From the NCBI RefSeq assembly GCF_028882275.1, contig NZ_JARBUT010000001.1, positions 310,001 to 374,000 on the forward strand: a DNA stretch of 64,000 bases, read 5' to 3'. The notes beneath the pieces were generated by a model. It was not told where the DNA came from. It did not search any database and saw nothing but the letters and a program-made list of their open reading frames with translations. This DNA is from Nocardiopsis sp. N85 (GTDB lineage: Bacteria; Actinomycetota; Actinomycetes; Streptosporangiales; Streptosporangiaceae). Position 1 is the stretch's first letter, and each line of letters begins with the position of its first letter. This document shows, one piece after another, positions 35,811 through 44,168 of the stretch. The translations under genes and the position numbers were made by a program.

Positions 35811-36334
35811 GCACCGTCCCCGAACCCACCGCCGAGGTCGCGACCCTGGCGGAGCGGCTGCACCGTCACCTGGAGGAGCGCGGGCTGACCTGCGCGGCCG
35901 CCGAGTCGCTCACGGGCGGGCTCATCGGCGCCCACCTGACCGGGGTCCCGGGCAGCTCCGCCACCTACCGGGGCGGGGTGGTGACGTACGCCACCGACAC
36001 CAAGGCGTCCCTGCTCGGTGTTCCCGAGGACCTCCTCGCGGCCGAGGGCGCCGTTCACCCCGAGGTCGCCCTCGCCATGGCCACGGGGGTCCGGCGTCTG
36101 CTGGGCGCCGATTTCGGGGTGTCGGTGACCGGTGTGGCCGGCCCCGAACCCCAGGACGGCAAGCCCGTCGGCACCGTCTACGCCGCGGTCGCCGGCCCCG
36201 ACGGGAATGCGACGGCCCGGCATTTCCGTTTCACCGGTGACCGGGGGGGTATCCGATACCGCACGGTCGAGGGCGCACTGGAGCTCCTGGACTCCGCTGT
36301 TCGCGGCGACGTGGCGGGGAACACCCGGTCCTGA
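35807..36334 (+). CDS. CinA C-terminal-type nicotinamide-nucleotide amidohydrolase (PncC)
   Basis: 175 residues from GTG 35807, overlapping the pgsA stop. Only the C-terminal CinA domain is present, as in stand-alone Pnc[44 protein letters not shown] and [24 protein letters not shown] are the conserved segments, including the serine/lysine-rich active site of NMN deamidases. By family it turns NMN into nicotinic acid mononucleotide in pyridine-nucleotide recycling. Confidence 0.92.
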   Translation: MSTVPEPTAEVATLAERLHRHLEERGLTCAAAESLTGGLIGAHLTGVPGSSATYRGGVVTYATDTKASLLGVPEDLLAAEGAVHPEVALAMATGVRRLLGADFGVSVTGVAGPEPQDGKPVGTVYAAVAGPDGNATARHFRFTGDRGGIRYRTVEGALELLDSAVRGDVAGNTRS

Positions 36335-36492
36335 ACCCTCCGGTCCGGTCCCTTCTCCTCTCCCGTGGGAACGAAACCATCTCAAGAGGCGGTTCCCCCT
36401 CCAGCGAACAGGACGGCAAGAGGTGCCCGAATCGGGCGTGGGGCAGGTACGGTGTTGTATATGAAGGTCGCTACCGGTGGGAGGGAGCGCGA

Positions 36493-36849
36493 ATGATGGT
36501 CCTGCTTCGTCACCTACTTGGTGACGTGCTCAGGCGGCTGCGACAGCGCCAGGGCCGCACCCTCCGCGAGGTGTCGGCCGATGCACGGGTTTCCCTCGGC
36601 TACCTGTCGGAGGTCGAGCGTGGGCAGAAGGAGGCTTCTTCCGAACTGCTCTCATCGATCTGCGGGGCCCTCGGGGTCCCGCTCTCGCAGGTGCTGAGAG
36701 AGGTCTCCGACCAACTCGCCCTGGTCGAGCTTCAGGAGGCGGCGCTGCTGGAAGACGCGGTCACGACCGACCCCGTCCCCGCGCAGGACCTCGGCATCGG
36801 ACCGGTTCCGGATCGCGTTCCCCAGGTTCCCGACATGGTGGGGGTCTGA
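36493..36849 (+). CDS. clgR: ClgR-type HTH regulator of protease/DNA-repair genes
   Basis: 118 residues, preceded by GGGAGGGAG. An XRE helix-turn-helix: [70 protein letters not shown] is essentially the ClgR signature in streptomycetes and corynebacteria, where it activates clp proteases (and sometimes recX). Position after cinA is conserved. Streptomyces ClgR ends in Ala-Ala, a ClpP degradation tag; this protein ends in MVGV, so its turnover may differ. ATG 36496 is an alternative start. Confidence 0.88.
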   Translation: MMVLLRHLLGDVLRRLRQRQGRTLREVSADARVSLGYLSEVERGQKEASSELLSSICGALGVPLSQVLREVSDQLALVELQEAALLEDAVTTDPVPAQDLGIGPVPDRVPQVPDMVGV

Positions 36850-36914
36850 GACCCCGCACCGTTCGTCCTGTTCACGGACATCTACACGGTCCTCCCTCGG
36901 GGGGACTTCGGATC

Positions 36915-36952
36915 GTGAGAGGGGCCGGCCACATGTGGTCGGCCCCTCTCAC
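36915..36952. terminator. Bidirectional terminator between clgR and the Rrf2 gene
   Basis: GTGAGAGGGGCCG (36915-36927) pairs perfectly with CGGCCCCTCTCAC (36940-36952). The interior CCACATGTGG extends the stem past a G-T pair. The flanking genes converge. Confidence 0.85.
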
Positions 36953-36989
36953 ATATGTGCGCTTCTCACTATACGTGATCGAACGGTGG

Positions 36990-37454
36990 CTACCGGTGGG
37001 TATGGTTGACCCACGCCTCAGGGTCCTCCGCGAGGGTGCGCACCTGTTCGGGCAATTCGTTGGTGGCCAGGTGCTGGAGGGTGACCCCCTCCAGGATGGC
37101 GCGCTCGCTGGCGCGCAGGGCGATCCACACCTGTTGCAGGCTGCGGGCCGCACCATCGTAGTCGACGTGCTCGGGGCGTTCCCCGCGCACGTTGGCCAGC
37201 GGTCCGTCGACCGCTCGGATGATGTCGGCGAGCGAGATCTCCGCCGCCGGACGGGCCAGCCAGTAACCGCCCACCGGGCCGCGTTGACTGCGCACCAGAC
37301 CGGCCCTGCGTAGCTGGGTGAGGATGTTCTCTAGGAATTTTCCGGGGATGGCCTGCGCTCGCGCGAGCTGCTCGGCCGTCACCGGTCCTTCGCTGGCGAC
37401 AGCGAGTTCCGCTGCGGCGCGCAGCGCGTAGTCGACCCGGGCTGAAAGGCGCAT
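36990..37454 (-). CDS. Rrf2-family transcription regulator without Fe-S cysteines
   Basis: 154 residues. A winged helix MRLSARVDYALRAAAELA, EQLARAQAIPGKFLENILTQLRRAGLVRSQRGPVGGYWLARPAAEISLADIIRAVDGPL, as in the Rrf2 family. There is no cysteine anywhere in the protein, so it cannot carry the iron-sulfur cluster of IscR/NsrR. Relatives such as mycobacterial Rv1287 sit next to cysteine/sulfate genes (recalled, not checked); none is adjacent here. CATAAT 6 bases before ATG 37454 suggests a leaderless transcript. Confidence 0.88.
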   Translation of the reverse strand: MRLSARVDYALRAAAELAVASEGPVTAEQLARAQAIPGKFLENILTQLRRAGLVRSQRGPVGGYWLARPAAEISLADIIRAVDGPLANVRGERPEHVDYDGAARSLQQVWIALRASERAILEGVTLQHLATNELPEQVRTLAEDPEAWVNHTHR

Positions 37455-37460
37455 GCTGTG

Positions 37461-37466
37461 ATTATG
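37461..37466 (-). promoter_or_regulatory. -10 element of the Rrf2 gene, leaderless start
   Basis: Minus-strand CATAAT, then CACAGC, then ATG 37454. The -10 matches TATAAT at 5 of 6 positions; no Shine-Dalgarno. Confidence 0.5.
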
Positions 37467-37634
37467 CCGTGGTTAGAAGGGCGAATGGGGCACCGGGCGC
37501 CGACGGGAGAGCCGACGGCCGGGGTGCTGCGTGATCAAGGGTACTTCTCCTACCGGGTTTCGGGGACATCGGTGACGTTCCACCCGGCGGGGAGCACCCG
37601 GGGCCGCCCCGGGCGGGAAACGCCCCTCGAAGCC

Positions 37635-37671
37635 GTGACCCGGACCGGTCATGGTCTCCGGTCCGGGTCAC
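37635..37671 (-). terminator. Terminator of nagZ
   Basis: Perfect 14-base stem GTGACCCGGACCGG (37635-37648) with its complement (37658-37671) and a 9-base loop, 26 bases beyond the nagZ stop on the minus strand. Confidence 0.75.
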
Positions 37672-37696
37672 GACGGGGGAGCGGGGTCCGTCCGTC

Positions 37697-39163
37697 TCAG
37701 GCGTGGTGGGCGGCCGGTACGGCGCCGCCCAGGAGTTCGGCGGCGCTGATCCCGTTGACGTGGGCGGCGCCGTACGTGCTCACGTGGGCACCGCAGGAGG
37801 GGCGCCAGATGGGCAGGCCCATCTCCACCAGCACGGCGTTCGGGAAGGCTCCCAGAAGACGTTCGACGAGCTCACGGGCCTCCGGATAGCGGTGCGCGTC
37901 GCGCACCACGATGACCAGGTCGCGCTCCTGCGCGGCGGCGATGATCCGCTCGGCGTGGGCGATGTCGGGGGAGACCCGCTCGGCACCGGGGAACCAGGCG
38001 GACAATCCCCAGGGGACCTCGCCCACGGCCATGCCCGCGGGCGCGTCCACCTCGACCACGTACGGGGAGTCCAGGGCGGGCAGGTCGCCCTCGACCCGGA
38101 TCGCCCGGCGGGCCCCGGACAGGCCCACGCCCTCGGCCTCGGCGGCCGTCGTACGGTACGCGGCGGCATCGCGGATCCAGGCGCGCAGTCGCAGGTTGCG
38201 GTCGGCGGCCTCCTCCAGCCGCTCGCCCGGCAGCCGGCCGTCGCGGACCGCCGTCACCAGCGCGGCACGGATCGCCGCCACCTGGTCGGCGTAGACGTAC
38301 CGGCCCAGGCACAACAGGTCGCACCCGGCGGCCACGGCGAGCACGCAGGCCTCGGGGATGCCGATCCGACCGCTGACACCCCGCATGTCCATGGCGTCGC
38401 TGACCACGACCCCGTCGAAGCCCAGCTCGTTGCGGAGCAGGTCGTTGAGCACGTGCGGGGCCAGCGTCGCCGGGCCCGTCACACCCAGCCCGGGCACCTC
38501 GATGTGCGCGGTCAGGATGGAGCGCACCCCGGCGTCGATCGCGGCGCGGAAGGGCACCAACTCGCGTCGGCGCAGTACCTCGGCCCCGGCCTCCACCAGC
38601 GGCAGCGTGTGGTGGGAGTCCTGGGAGGTGGCGCCGTGGCCGGGGAAGTGCTTGGCGCACGCGGCCACACCGGCCTCCTGGAGGCCGATCACGGAGGCGG
38701 CGGCGTGACGGGCCACCAGCTCGGGATCGGAACCGAAGGAGCGGGTGCCGATGACCGGATTGTCGTCGGCGACGTTCACGTCCACCGACGGGGCCAGGTC
38801 CAGGTTGAAGCCCAGTTCGGCGAGTCGGCCGCCGAGCGAGCGCAGCGTCGCCCGGGTCAGGTCGGGGTCGTCGACGGCGCCCAGGGCGGCGTTGCCCGGG
38901 TAGGCGCTGCCGTGCTCCTGGCCGATGCGGGTCACATCGCCGCCCTCTTCGTCGAGGGAGATCAGCGGGGTGTCCACGGCCTGGGACAGGCGCGCGTTCA
39001 GCGCGGTGATCTGCTCGGGGGTGTCGAGGTTGTTGTGGAACAGGCAGACGCCGGAGATACCGTCCGCCAGGCCCTCCAGGATCCAGCGCGGGGCGTGGTG
39101 GGACTCGAAGGGGACCAGCAGGGTGGCGTTGGCCAGGCGCGCCAGGGTCGGATCGAGCGACAT
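37697..39163 (-). CDS. nagZ: Glycoside hydrolase family 3 beta-N-acetylhexosaminidase, NagZ type
   Basis: 488 residues from ATG 39163, with GGAG 8 bases upstream; no signal peptide, so cytoplasmic. The NagZ marks are ISLDEEGGDVTRI, the His-Asp acid/base loop KHFPGHGATSQDSHHTLP (near residue 170) and the nucleophile Asp in GVVVSDAMDMRGVS (near 254). It would release GlcNAc from chitobiose or muropeptides. It follows the DasABC-like importer on the same strand, separated by a large hairpin, which fits uptake of a GlcNAc disaccharide followed by internal cleavage. The C-terminal 150 residues are a family-3 C-terminal-like domain. Confidence 0.9.
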   Translation of the reverse strand: MSLDPTLARLANATLLVPFESHHAPRWILEGLADGISGVCLFHNNLDTPEQITALNARLSQAVDTPLISLDEEGGDVTRIGQEHGSAYPGNAALGAVDDPDLTRATLRSLGGRLAELGFNLDLAPSVDVNVADDNPVIGTRSFGSDPELVARHAAASVIGLQEAGVAACAKHFPGHGATSQDSHHTLPLVEAGAEVLRRRELVPFRAAIDAGVRSILTAHIEVPGLGVTGPATLAPHVLNDLLRNELGFDGVVVSDAMDMRGVSGRIGIPEACVLAVAAGCDLLCLGRYVYADQVAAIRAALVTAVRDGRLPGERLEEAADRNLRLRAWIRDAAAYRTTAAEAEGVGLSGARRAIRVEGDLPALDSPYVVEVDAPAGMAVGEVPWGLSAWFPGAERVSPDIAHAERIIAAAQERDLVIVVRDAHRYPEARELVERLLGAFPNAVLVEMGLPIWRPSCGAHVSTYGAAHVNGISAAELLGGAVPAAHHA

Positions 39164-39249
39164 GACGGACTCCGTTCGGTGAGCGAGGGTGCCCAGGGGT
39201 GAGGGCAGACGAAGGGCGGGTGCGGTGATGGGAGTGGCGCGGGCGCGTG

Positions 39250-39355
39250 CGAGGCGGATCCACGGCGCCCCCGGGCGTGTCCGGTGGATCGTTCCGGCGC
39301 GAGCGCCGAACCGAACGAAGGCATCCACCGGACACGCCCGTGTGGACCCGCCTCG
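39250..39355 (-). repeat. Large nested inverted repeat between the sugar importer and nagZ
   Basis: The inner perfect 17-base stem pairs GGGCGTGTCCGGTGGAT (39273-39289) with its complement (39323-39339). The outer 14-base stem pairs CGAGGCGGATCCAC (39250-39263) with GTGGACCCGCCTCG (39342-39355), one mismatch. The apex holds a further imperfect stem (GGCGC/GCGCC, 39296-39305). Likely roles are a partial terminator or RNA stabiliser at the end of the importer mRNA. Confidence 0.75.
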
Positions 39356-39367
39356 AAGGGGCGGCCG

Positions 39368-40282
39368 TCAGCCCTTGACGGCGCCCATGGTCAGACCGGA
39401 GACCATCCGCCGCTGGACGAACAGGAAGAAGATCATCACCGGGATGGTCAGCAGGGTGGAGGCCGCCATGATCGGTCCCCACTCGGTGCCGAAGCGGCCG
39501 AAGTAGTAGGACAGGGTGAGCGGCAGGGTGTAGTCGTCCGTACTGCGACCCAGGAACGTGAGCGCGACGATGAACTCGTTCCACGCGGTGATGAAGGCGA
39601 AGATGCTCGCCGCGACCAGGCCGGGCGCCACCAGCGGCATGAGGATGCGCCAGAAGATGGTCCAGCCGCTCGCGCCGTCGATCGCCGCGGCCTCCTCCAG
39701 CTCCTTGGGCACCGCGACGACGAAGCCGCGCAGCATCAGGATCGTGATCGGCAGCGACACCGCCGTGTACACGATGAGCAGGCCGGAGAGGTTGCCCAGA
39801 AGCTGGGCGCCGGTGGCGTCCGACAGCTGACGGAAGTTGATGAAGATCGAGATGATCATCGCTTCCATCGGCACCATCTGGATGATGAGCAGCAGGATGA
39901 TGAACGCCGTCCGCAGCTTGAAACGGAACCGGGCCACCGCCACCGCCGCCAGCAGTGACAGGAAGGCGCCCATGGCGACGGCGCCGATGGTGACCAGGAG
40001 GCTGTTGCCCAGGAACTGCCAGAAGTTCACACCCGGGATGAGCTGGCCGTTGAGCACCCGGTCGAAGTGCATCAGGGTCGGGGCCTGCGGCAGGAACGTC
40101 TGCTGCCGGGTGAAGATCTCCCCGACCGGCTTGAACGCCGTGGCGACCATCCAGTACACGGGGAACACGGAGAACACGAACACCGCGAGGCCGGCCAGGT
40201 ACAGCGGCAGGGAACGCAGGCGGTGCAGCGGGCTGCGGCGGTAGCCTCCACGGTTCGGGGCGGTGGTGCTGGTCGCGCTCAT
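39368..40282 (-). CDS. Sugar ABC importer permease, MalG/DasC type
   Basis: 304 residues, CUT1 family, six membrane helices. The EAA loop is ELEEAAAIDGASGWTIFWRILMPLVAPGL, followed by TAWNEFIVALTFL. ATG 40282 lies in the stop of the partner permease (ATGA). The ATPase is not encoded here; such actinobacterial systems usually borrow a shared MsiK-type ATPase. Confidence 0.92.
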   Translation of the reverse strand: MSATSTTAPNRGGYRRSPLHRLRSLPLYLAGLAVFVFSVFPVYWMVATAFKPVGEIFTRQQTFLPQAPTLMHFDRVLNGQLIPGVNFWQFLGNSLLVTIGAVAMGAFLSLLAAVAVARFRFKLRTAFIILLLIIQMVPMEAMIISIFINFRQLSDATGAQLLGNLSGLLIVYTAVSLPITILMLRGFVVAVPKELEEAAAIDGASGWTIFWRILMPLVAPGLVAASIFAFITAWNEFIVALTFLGRSTDDYTLPLTLSYYFGRFGTEWGPIMAASTLLTIPVMIFFLFVQRRMVSGLTMGAVKG

Positions 40283-41271
40283 CGGGTCTCCCCCTGGCGG
40301 ATCATGATGCGCAGGTAGTACGCGGTGACGGCGAGGATCATCACGGTCATCACGACCGCGATCGCCGAGCCCATGCCGTAGTTGGCCGGGCTCGCGCTGA
40401 AGCCCTGCTGGTAGATGTAGTAGGAGAGCAGGTAGACGTCCTTGTTCTGGAAGCTGTTCGCCAGGATGTACAGCTGGGTGAACACCCGCAGGTCCCAGAT
40501 GATCTGGAGGACCAGCAGCAGGGCGAACAGCGGACGCAGCATCGGGAACGTGACGTTCCAGAAGGACTTCCAGCCACTGGCCCCGTCCATCCTCGCGGCC
40601 TCGTACAGCTCGCTCGGGATGCTCTTGAGTCCGGCGAGGACGGAGACGGCCACGAACGGGAACGACTGCCAGACGATGACGGTGATGAGGATCGTGAACA
40701 GCGATCCGGGCTGGAGGAACCAGTTGTACTCCAGCCATCCGCTGCCGACGAGCCAGTCGGGGAGCCGGTCCAGGATCACGTTGACCAGGCCCCGCTCCGG
40801 CAGGAACAGCCAGCGGAAGACCAGGGAGGCGCTCAGCGCCGGGGTGGCCCAGGCGAGCATCATGCCGATGGAGACGAACCCGGAGAACCACGTGGGCAGT
40901 TTGTTCAGCAGGATCCCGACGAGGGTGCCCAGAACCATGGTGATGCCGACCATCAGCACGCAGACGACCACGGTGTTGCGCAGGATCGTCCAGAACGAGG
41001 GGTCGGTCAGCAGGTTCTTGTAGTGGGCGAAGTCGTTCCACTCCGGCCCGGGCTGGTTCGGCAGGAGGTTGCGCGTGGTGAAGCTGGTCAGCGAGTACCA
41101 CACCATCTGCGCGATCGGCCAGAGCAGCACGACCGCGAGGAGGATCAGTGCCGGGGCGATGAGCAGGTACGGGGTGGGGAGCTTGCGGCGGCGCGGGGCG
41201 GAGGGGCCGTCGGTCACCCGGTCGGTGTCCTCATGCCCCTGCTCGGCCGTTCGTTCGACGGTGTGTGCCAT
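40279..41271 (-). CDS. Sugar ABC importer permease, MalF/DasB type
   Basis: 330 residues, six helices. A hydrophilic N-terminus (residues 1-33), then TPYLLIAPALILLAVVLLWPIAQMVWYSL. The EAA loop is ELYEAARMDGASGWKSFWNVTFPMLRP. It pairs with the downstream permease. A hairpin at 41306-41337 separates it from the binding-protein gene. Confidence 0.92.
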   Translation of the reverse strand: MAHTVERTAEQGHEDTDRVTDGPSAPRRRKLPTPYLLIAPALILLAVVLLWPIAQMVWYSLTSFTTRNLLPNQPGPEWNDFAHYKNLLTDPSFWTILRNTVVVCVLMVGITMVLGTLVGILLNKLPTWFSGFVSIGMMLAWATPALSASLVFRWLFLPERGLVNVILDRLPDWLVGSGWLEYNWFLQPGSLFTILITVIVWQSFPFVAVSVLAGLKSIPSELYEAARMDGASGWKSFWNVTFPMLRPLFALLLVLQIIWDLRVFTQLYILANSFQNKDVYLLSYYIYQQGFSASPANYGMGSAIAVVMTVMILAVTAYYLRIMIRQGETR

Positions 41272-41305
41272 GGTCTTCTCAATCGAGGCGTGGGCCGGCC
41301 GGGCT

Positions 41306-41337
41306 GCGGGCGGGGTCCGGTGACGGCCCCCGCCCGC
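41306..41337 (-). terminator. Intercistronic hairpin after the sugar-binding protein gene
   Basis: GCGGGCGGGG (41306-41315) with CCCCGCCCGC (41328-41337) and a 12-base loop, in the 99-base gap between the binding protein and the first permease. Probably attenuates or protects mRNA so that binding protein exceeds permease. Confidence 0.6.
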
Positions 41338-41370
41338 GTTCGGCTCTGCTCTGTGGAGAGGAGTCGGTGG

Positions 41371-42651
41371 TTACTCGACCGGCTCGTTGAGGATCTCGGT
41401 CAGCTGCTCGTTGGCGGCGGTCAGGACCTCTTCGGGGTCACCGCCGTTGACGATCTCCAGGACGGCGCCGGGCAGGATCTTGTTGTCCTGGTCGGCGGCG
41501 GTCCAGCGCGGGGTGCTCGGGAAGAAGCTGGTGTGCTGCATCTGGGTGGCGGCGGCGACGCGGTCCGGGTCCTTCTGGTACTCGTCCTCGGCCAGCAGGT
41601 CCGGGTAGGCCGGGAAGAAGCCCGCGGTGTCGGCGTAGCCCTTGCCGCCCTCCTGGTCGCCCAGGACGGTCAGCAGCTCGAACGCCAGGTCCGGGTGCTG
41701 CGTGGTGGAGAAGACGGAGAGCGCGGAACCGCCGGCGAAGGCCGGCGCGATGCCGTCGGCACCCGGGATCGGGGCGGCGACGATGTCCTCCAGGATGTCC
41801 GGGTTCTCGGCCTGCTCCTCCATGGAGCCCAGCGCCCATCCACCGTCGATGTACATGCCGACCTGACCGTTGGCCATGTCGGCGAGGGGCACCAGCTCGT
41901 TCTCGCCGACGTAACCCTGCGGCGAGATGCCGTCGGTGGTCAGGCTCGCGTAGAACTCGACGGCCTCGACGGCGGCGGGGTCGGTGAGCTTGCCCTCCCA
42001 CTCGCCGGCGTCGTTCTGGACGGCGATCTCGCCGCCGTTGCTCCAGATGAAGGAGGCGATGCCGTTGGTGAAGTCGGTCGGCGCGGCGAAGCCGGGGACG
42101 TCGTACTCGTCCTTGATGTCCTCCGCGACGGTGACCAGCTCGTCCCAGGTGGCGGGCGGCTCGTGGCCGAGCTCCTTCAGCCAGTCGGCGCGGTAGTACA
42201 GGGTGCGGACACCGGAGAACCACGGCACGCCGTACTGGACACCGTCGTAGGTGCCGTACTCCAGGGCGTTCTGGTCGATCTCGGCGGCGGCGTCCCAGCC
42301 TTCGACCTTCTCGGTGATGTCGAGGAGGGCGCCCTGGGAGGCCCAGCCGGAGACCTGGTCGTTGCCGATCTCGATCACGTCGGGGGCGTCACCGCCGGCG
42401 AGGGCGTTGGTGATCGACTCCTGTGCGTCCGGCCAGGGGATGAACTCGACGTTGACGTCGACGTCCGGGTTGTTCTCCTTGAAGCGGGCCTCGGCGCCGT
42501 CGAAGTACTCGACCAGTGGCGGCTGCGAGGTGCCCATGACCCAGACGGTCAGGCTGTCGGCGTCACCGCCGCCTTCGGAGTCGGCACCGCCGCCGCAGGC
42601 CGCGGCGAGCAGGACCACGGCACTTGCCGCGGCGATCTTGGGGAACCTCAT
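41371..42651 (-). CDS. Sugar-binding lipoprotein of a DasA/NgcE-like ABC importer
   Basis: 426 residues. A lipoprotein signal (ASAVVLLAAACGGG, cysteine near residue 19), then a family-1 solute-binding fold: SLTVWVMGTSQPPLVEYFDGAEARF, DAPDVIEIGNDQVSGWASQGALLDIT, YGVPWFSGVRTLYYRADWL, MYIDGGWALGSM and a C-terminal TPRWTAADQDNKI. VWVM and DVIEIGN resemble the chitobiose-binding DasA, and the nearby nagZ supports a GlcNAc-disaccharide ligand, but this is inference. First gene of its operon, divergent from a ROK regulator. Confidence 0.88.
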   Translation of the reverse strand: MRFPKIAAASAVVLLAAACGGGADSEGGGDADSLTVWVMGTSQPPLVEYFDGAEARFKENNPDVDVNVEFIPWPDAQESITNALAGGDAPDVIEIGNDQVSGWASQGALLDITEKVEGWDAAAEIDQNALEYGTYDGVQYGVPWFSGVRTLYYRADWLKELGHEPPATWDELVTVAEDIKDEYDVPGFAAPTDFTNGIASFIWSNGGEIAVQNDAGEWEGKLTDPAAVEAVEFYASLTTDGISPQGYVGENELVPLADMANGQVGMYIDGGWALGSMEEQAENPDILEDIVAAPIPGADGIAPAFAGGSALSVFSTTQHPDLAFELLTVLGDQEGGKGYADTAGFFPAYPDLLAEDEYQKDPDRVAAATQMQHTSFFPSTPRWTAADQDNKILPGAVLEIVNGGDPEEVLTAANEQLTEILNEPVE

Positions 42652-42906
42652 TGTGAACCTATCTCCCTTCGCACGACGCGCCGGTGTTCGACGCCTGTGC
42701 TCGAATCGGACTGGGATGATGGAACGCCATCCCCGCGATTCGACGTCTCTGTGGGGGTGTGCTGGGATAGCACGTTGCCGTTCTGCCGGCGCGGGTACCG
42801 GAGGGTCCGCATGAACTCGGACCTGCCAGGACGTGACCTCCTGTGAGGTTGTGAGCTAAATTAACAGGAAACTTTCCTAATAAAAACAGGGTGAGGTGTC
42901 ACGGTT
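42652..42906. promoter_or_regulatory. Divergent control region between the sugar importer and the ROK regulator
   Basis: The 255-base gap is AT-rich near its right end, unlike the rest of the window. AGGAAA-C-TTTCCT (42866-42878) is a 13-base odd palindrome of the type bound by ROK/NagC/XylR-like regulators, overlapped by TAATAA (42879-42884), a possible -10 for the ROK gene. On the left, AAGGGAGA is the ribosome site of the binding-protein gene. Confidence 0.6.
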
Positions 42907-44121
42907 ATGTCTCAACGTCCGGGGACTCCCCGGCTGCTACGCCAGCTCAACGACCGTGCGGCGCTGGAACTACTGCTGTCCGCGGGCCCGTTGACGAGGA
43001 CGCAGCTGGGTACGAGGACCGGCCTCTCCAAGGTAACGGCGTCGCAATTGCTGTCCCGGTTGGAGGAACGCGACCTGGTGCGCGTCGTGGGGAGCCAGGC
43101 CGGTGGCCGGGGCCCCAACGCCGCCCTCTACGCCGTCGTCCCCGAGAGCGCCTACGTCGCCGCCTTGGACGTCAGCGCCCGCCGGGTGACCGCCACCATC
43201 GCCGACATCACCGGCCGGATCGTAGGCGACGTCACCGTCGACCCCAGCAGCTCCGACGACCCCGTGTCCCTGGTCCACACGGCCGTGATGCGCCTGGTCG
43301 AAACGGCGGAGGTGCCGCTGGACAGGCTCCGTGCCTGCGTCATCGGCACCCCCGGCGTGGTCGACCCGCGCACCGGCGACATCCGGTTCTCCTTCGACCT
43401 CATGTCCTGGCACGAGGGCATCCTGGAGGCGCTGCGCACCGACCTGAAGCGGTCGGTGATGATCGAGAACGACGTGAACCTGGCCGCCCTGGCCGAGCAC
43501 GCCGAAGGGGCCGCCCTCGGGGTCTCGGAGTTCGTGCTCATCTGGCTCAGCGCCGCCGGCGGTGTCGGCATGTCCACCATGATCGACGGACGCATCCACC
43601 GGGGCCGCTCCGGCGGCGCGGGCGAGATCGGCTACCTGCCCGTGCCCGGCGCCCCCATGCCCGGCGACCTGGGCCTGTCCGGTGGATACGAGTCACTGCG
43701 CCACGACGAGAACCGGGAACTGCCGCACGGTTTCCAGGCGCTGGTCAAGGCCGGCCAGGTCGTACGCCTGGCCGCCGAACACGGGATCGAGGGCGCCGAC
43801 GTCGTCGACGTCGTGGGCCGCGCCGCCGCCTCCGGCACCTCCGAGGCCGACGCCTTTCTCGACGCCTTCGCCGAAAGGCTCGCCCGGGGCGTCGCCGCGG
43901 TCAGCGTCATCATCGATCCGGGCCTGGTCGTGCTGGGCGGCGACGTCGCCCGGGCCGGCGGCGCCAAACTCGTCGAACGGGTGCAGGCGGCGACCGCCCG
44001 CATCGCGCCCAACGCCACCGAGATCGGACTCAGCGCCGTCGAAGGCGGACCCGTCGTACGAGGTGCCCTACTGCACGCGCTGGAGCACGCCCGCGACGAC
44101 GTGTTCTCCTCCACGGTCTGA
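42907..44121 (+). CDS. ROK-family transcription regulator
   Basis: 404 residues. An N-terminal winged helix (LLRQLNDRAALELLLSAGPLTRTQLGTRTGLSKVTASQLLSRLEERDLV) followed by the sugar-kinase-like ROK domain: YVAALDVSARRVTATIADITG, CVIGTPGVVD, IENDVNLAALAEHAEGAA, VGMSTMIDGRIHRGRSGGAGEIGYLPV. The zinc-binding CxCGxxGC of typical ROK proteins is absent; that region reads PGAPMPGDLGLSGG with no cysteine. It probably represses the divergent sugar importer through the AGGAAACTTTCCT site. Confidence 0.9.
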   Translation: MSQRPGTPRLLRQLNDRAALELLLSAGPLTRTQLGTRTGLSKVTASQLLSRLEERDLVRVVGSQAGGRGPNAALYAVVPESAYVAALDVSARRVTATIADITGRIVGDVTVDPSSSDDPVSLVHTAVMRLVETAEVPLDRLRACVIGTPGVVDPRTGDIRFSFDLMSWHEGILEALRTDLKRSVMIENDVNLAALAEHAEGAALGVSEFVLIWLSAAGGVGMSTMIDGRIHRGRSGGAGEIGYLPVPGAPMPGDLGLSGGYESLRHDENRELPHGFQALVKAGQVVRLAAEHGIEGADVVDVVGRAAASGTSEADAFLDAFAERLARGVAAVSVIIDPGLVVLGGDVARAGGAKLVERVQAATARIAPNATEIGLSAVEGGPVVRGALLHALEHARDDVFSSTV

Positions 44122-44168
44122 TCCGAACGGTGTCGCGCGGTGGCCGATTGTGGCCGTCCCCCAGGGCC

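Noticed and set aside
36508..36526. Inverted repeat CGTCACC-N5-GGTGACG
   Set aside because: It lies inside the clgR coding start and encodes the conserved RHLLGDV segment, so coding constraint explains it.
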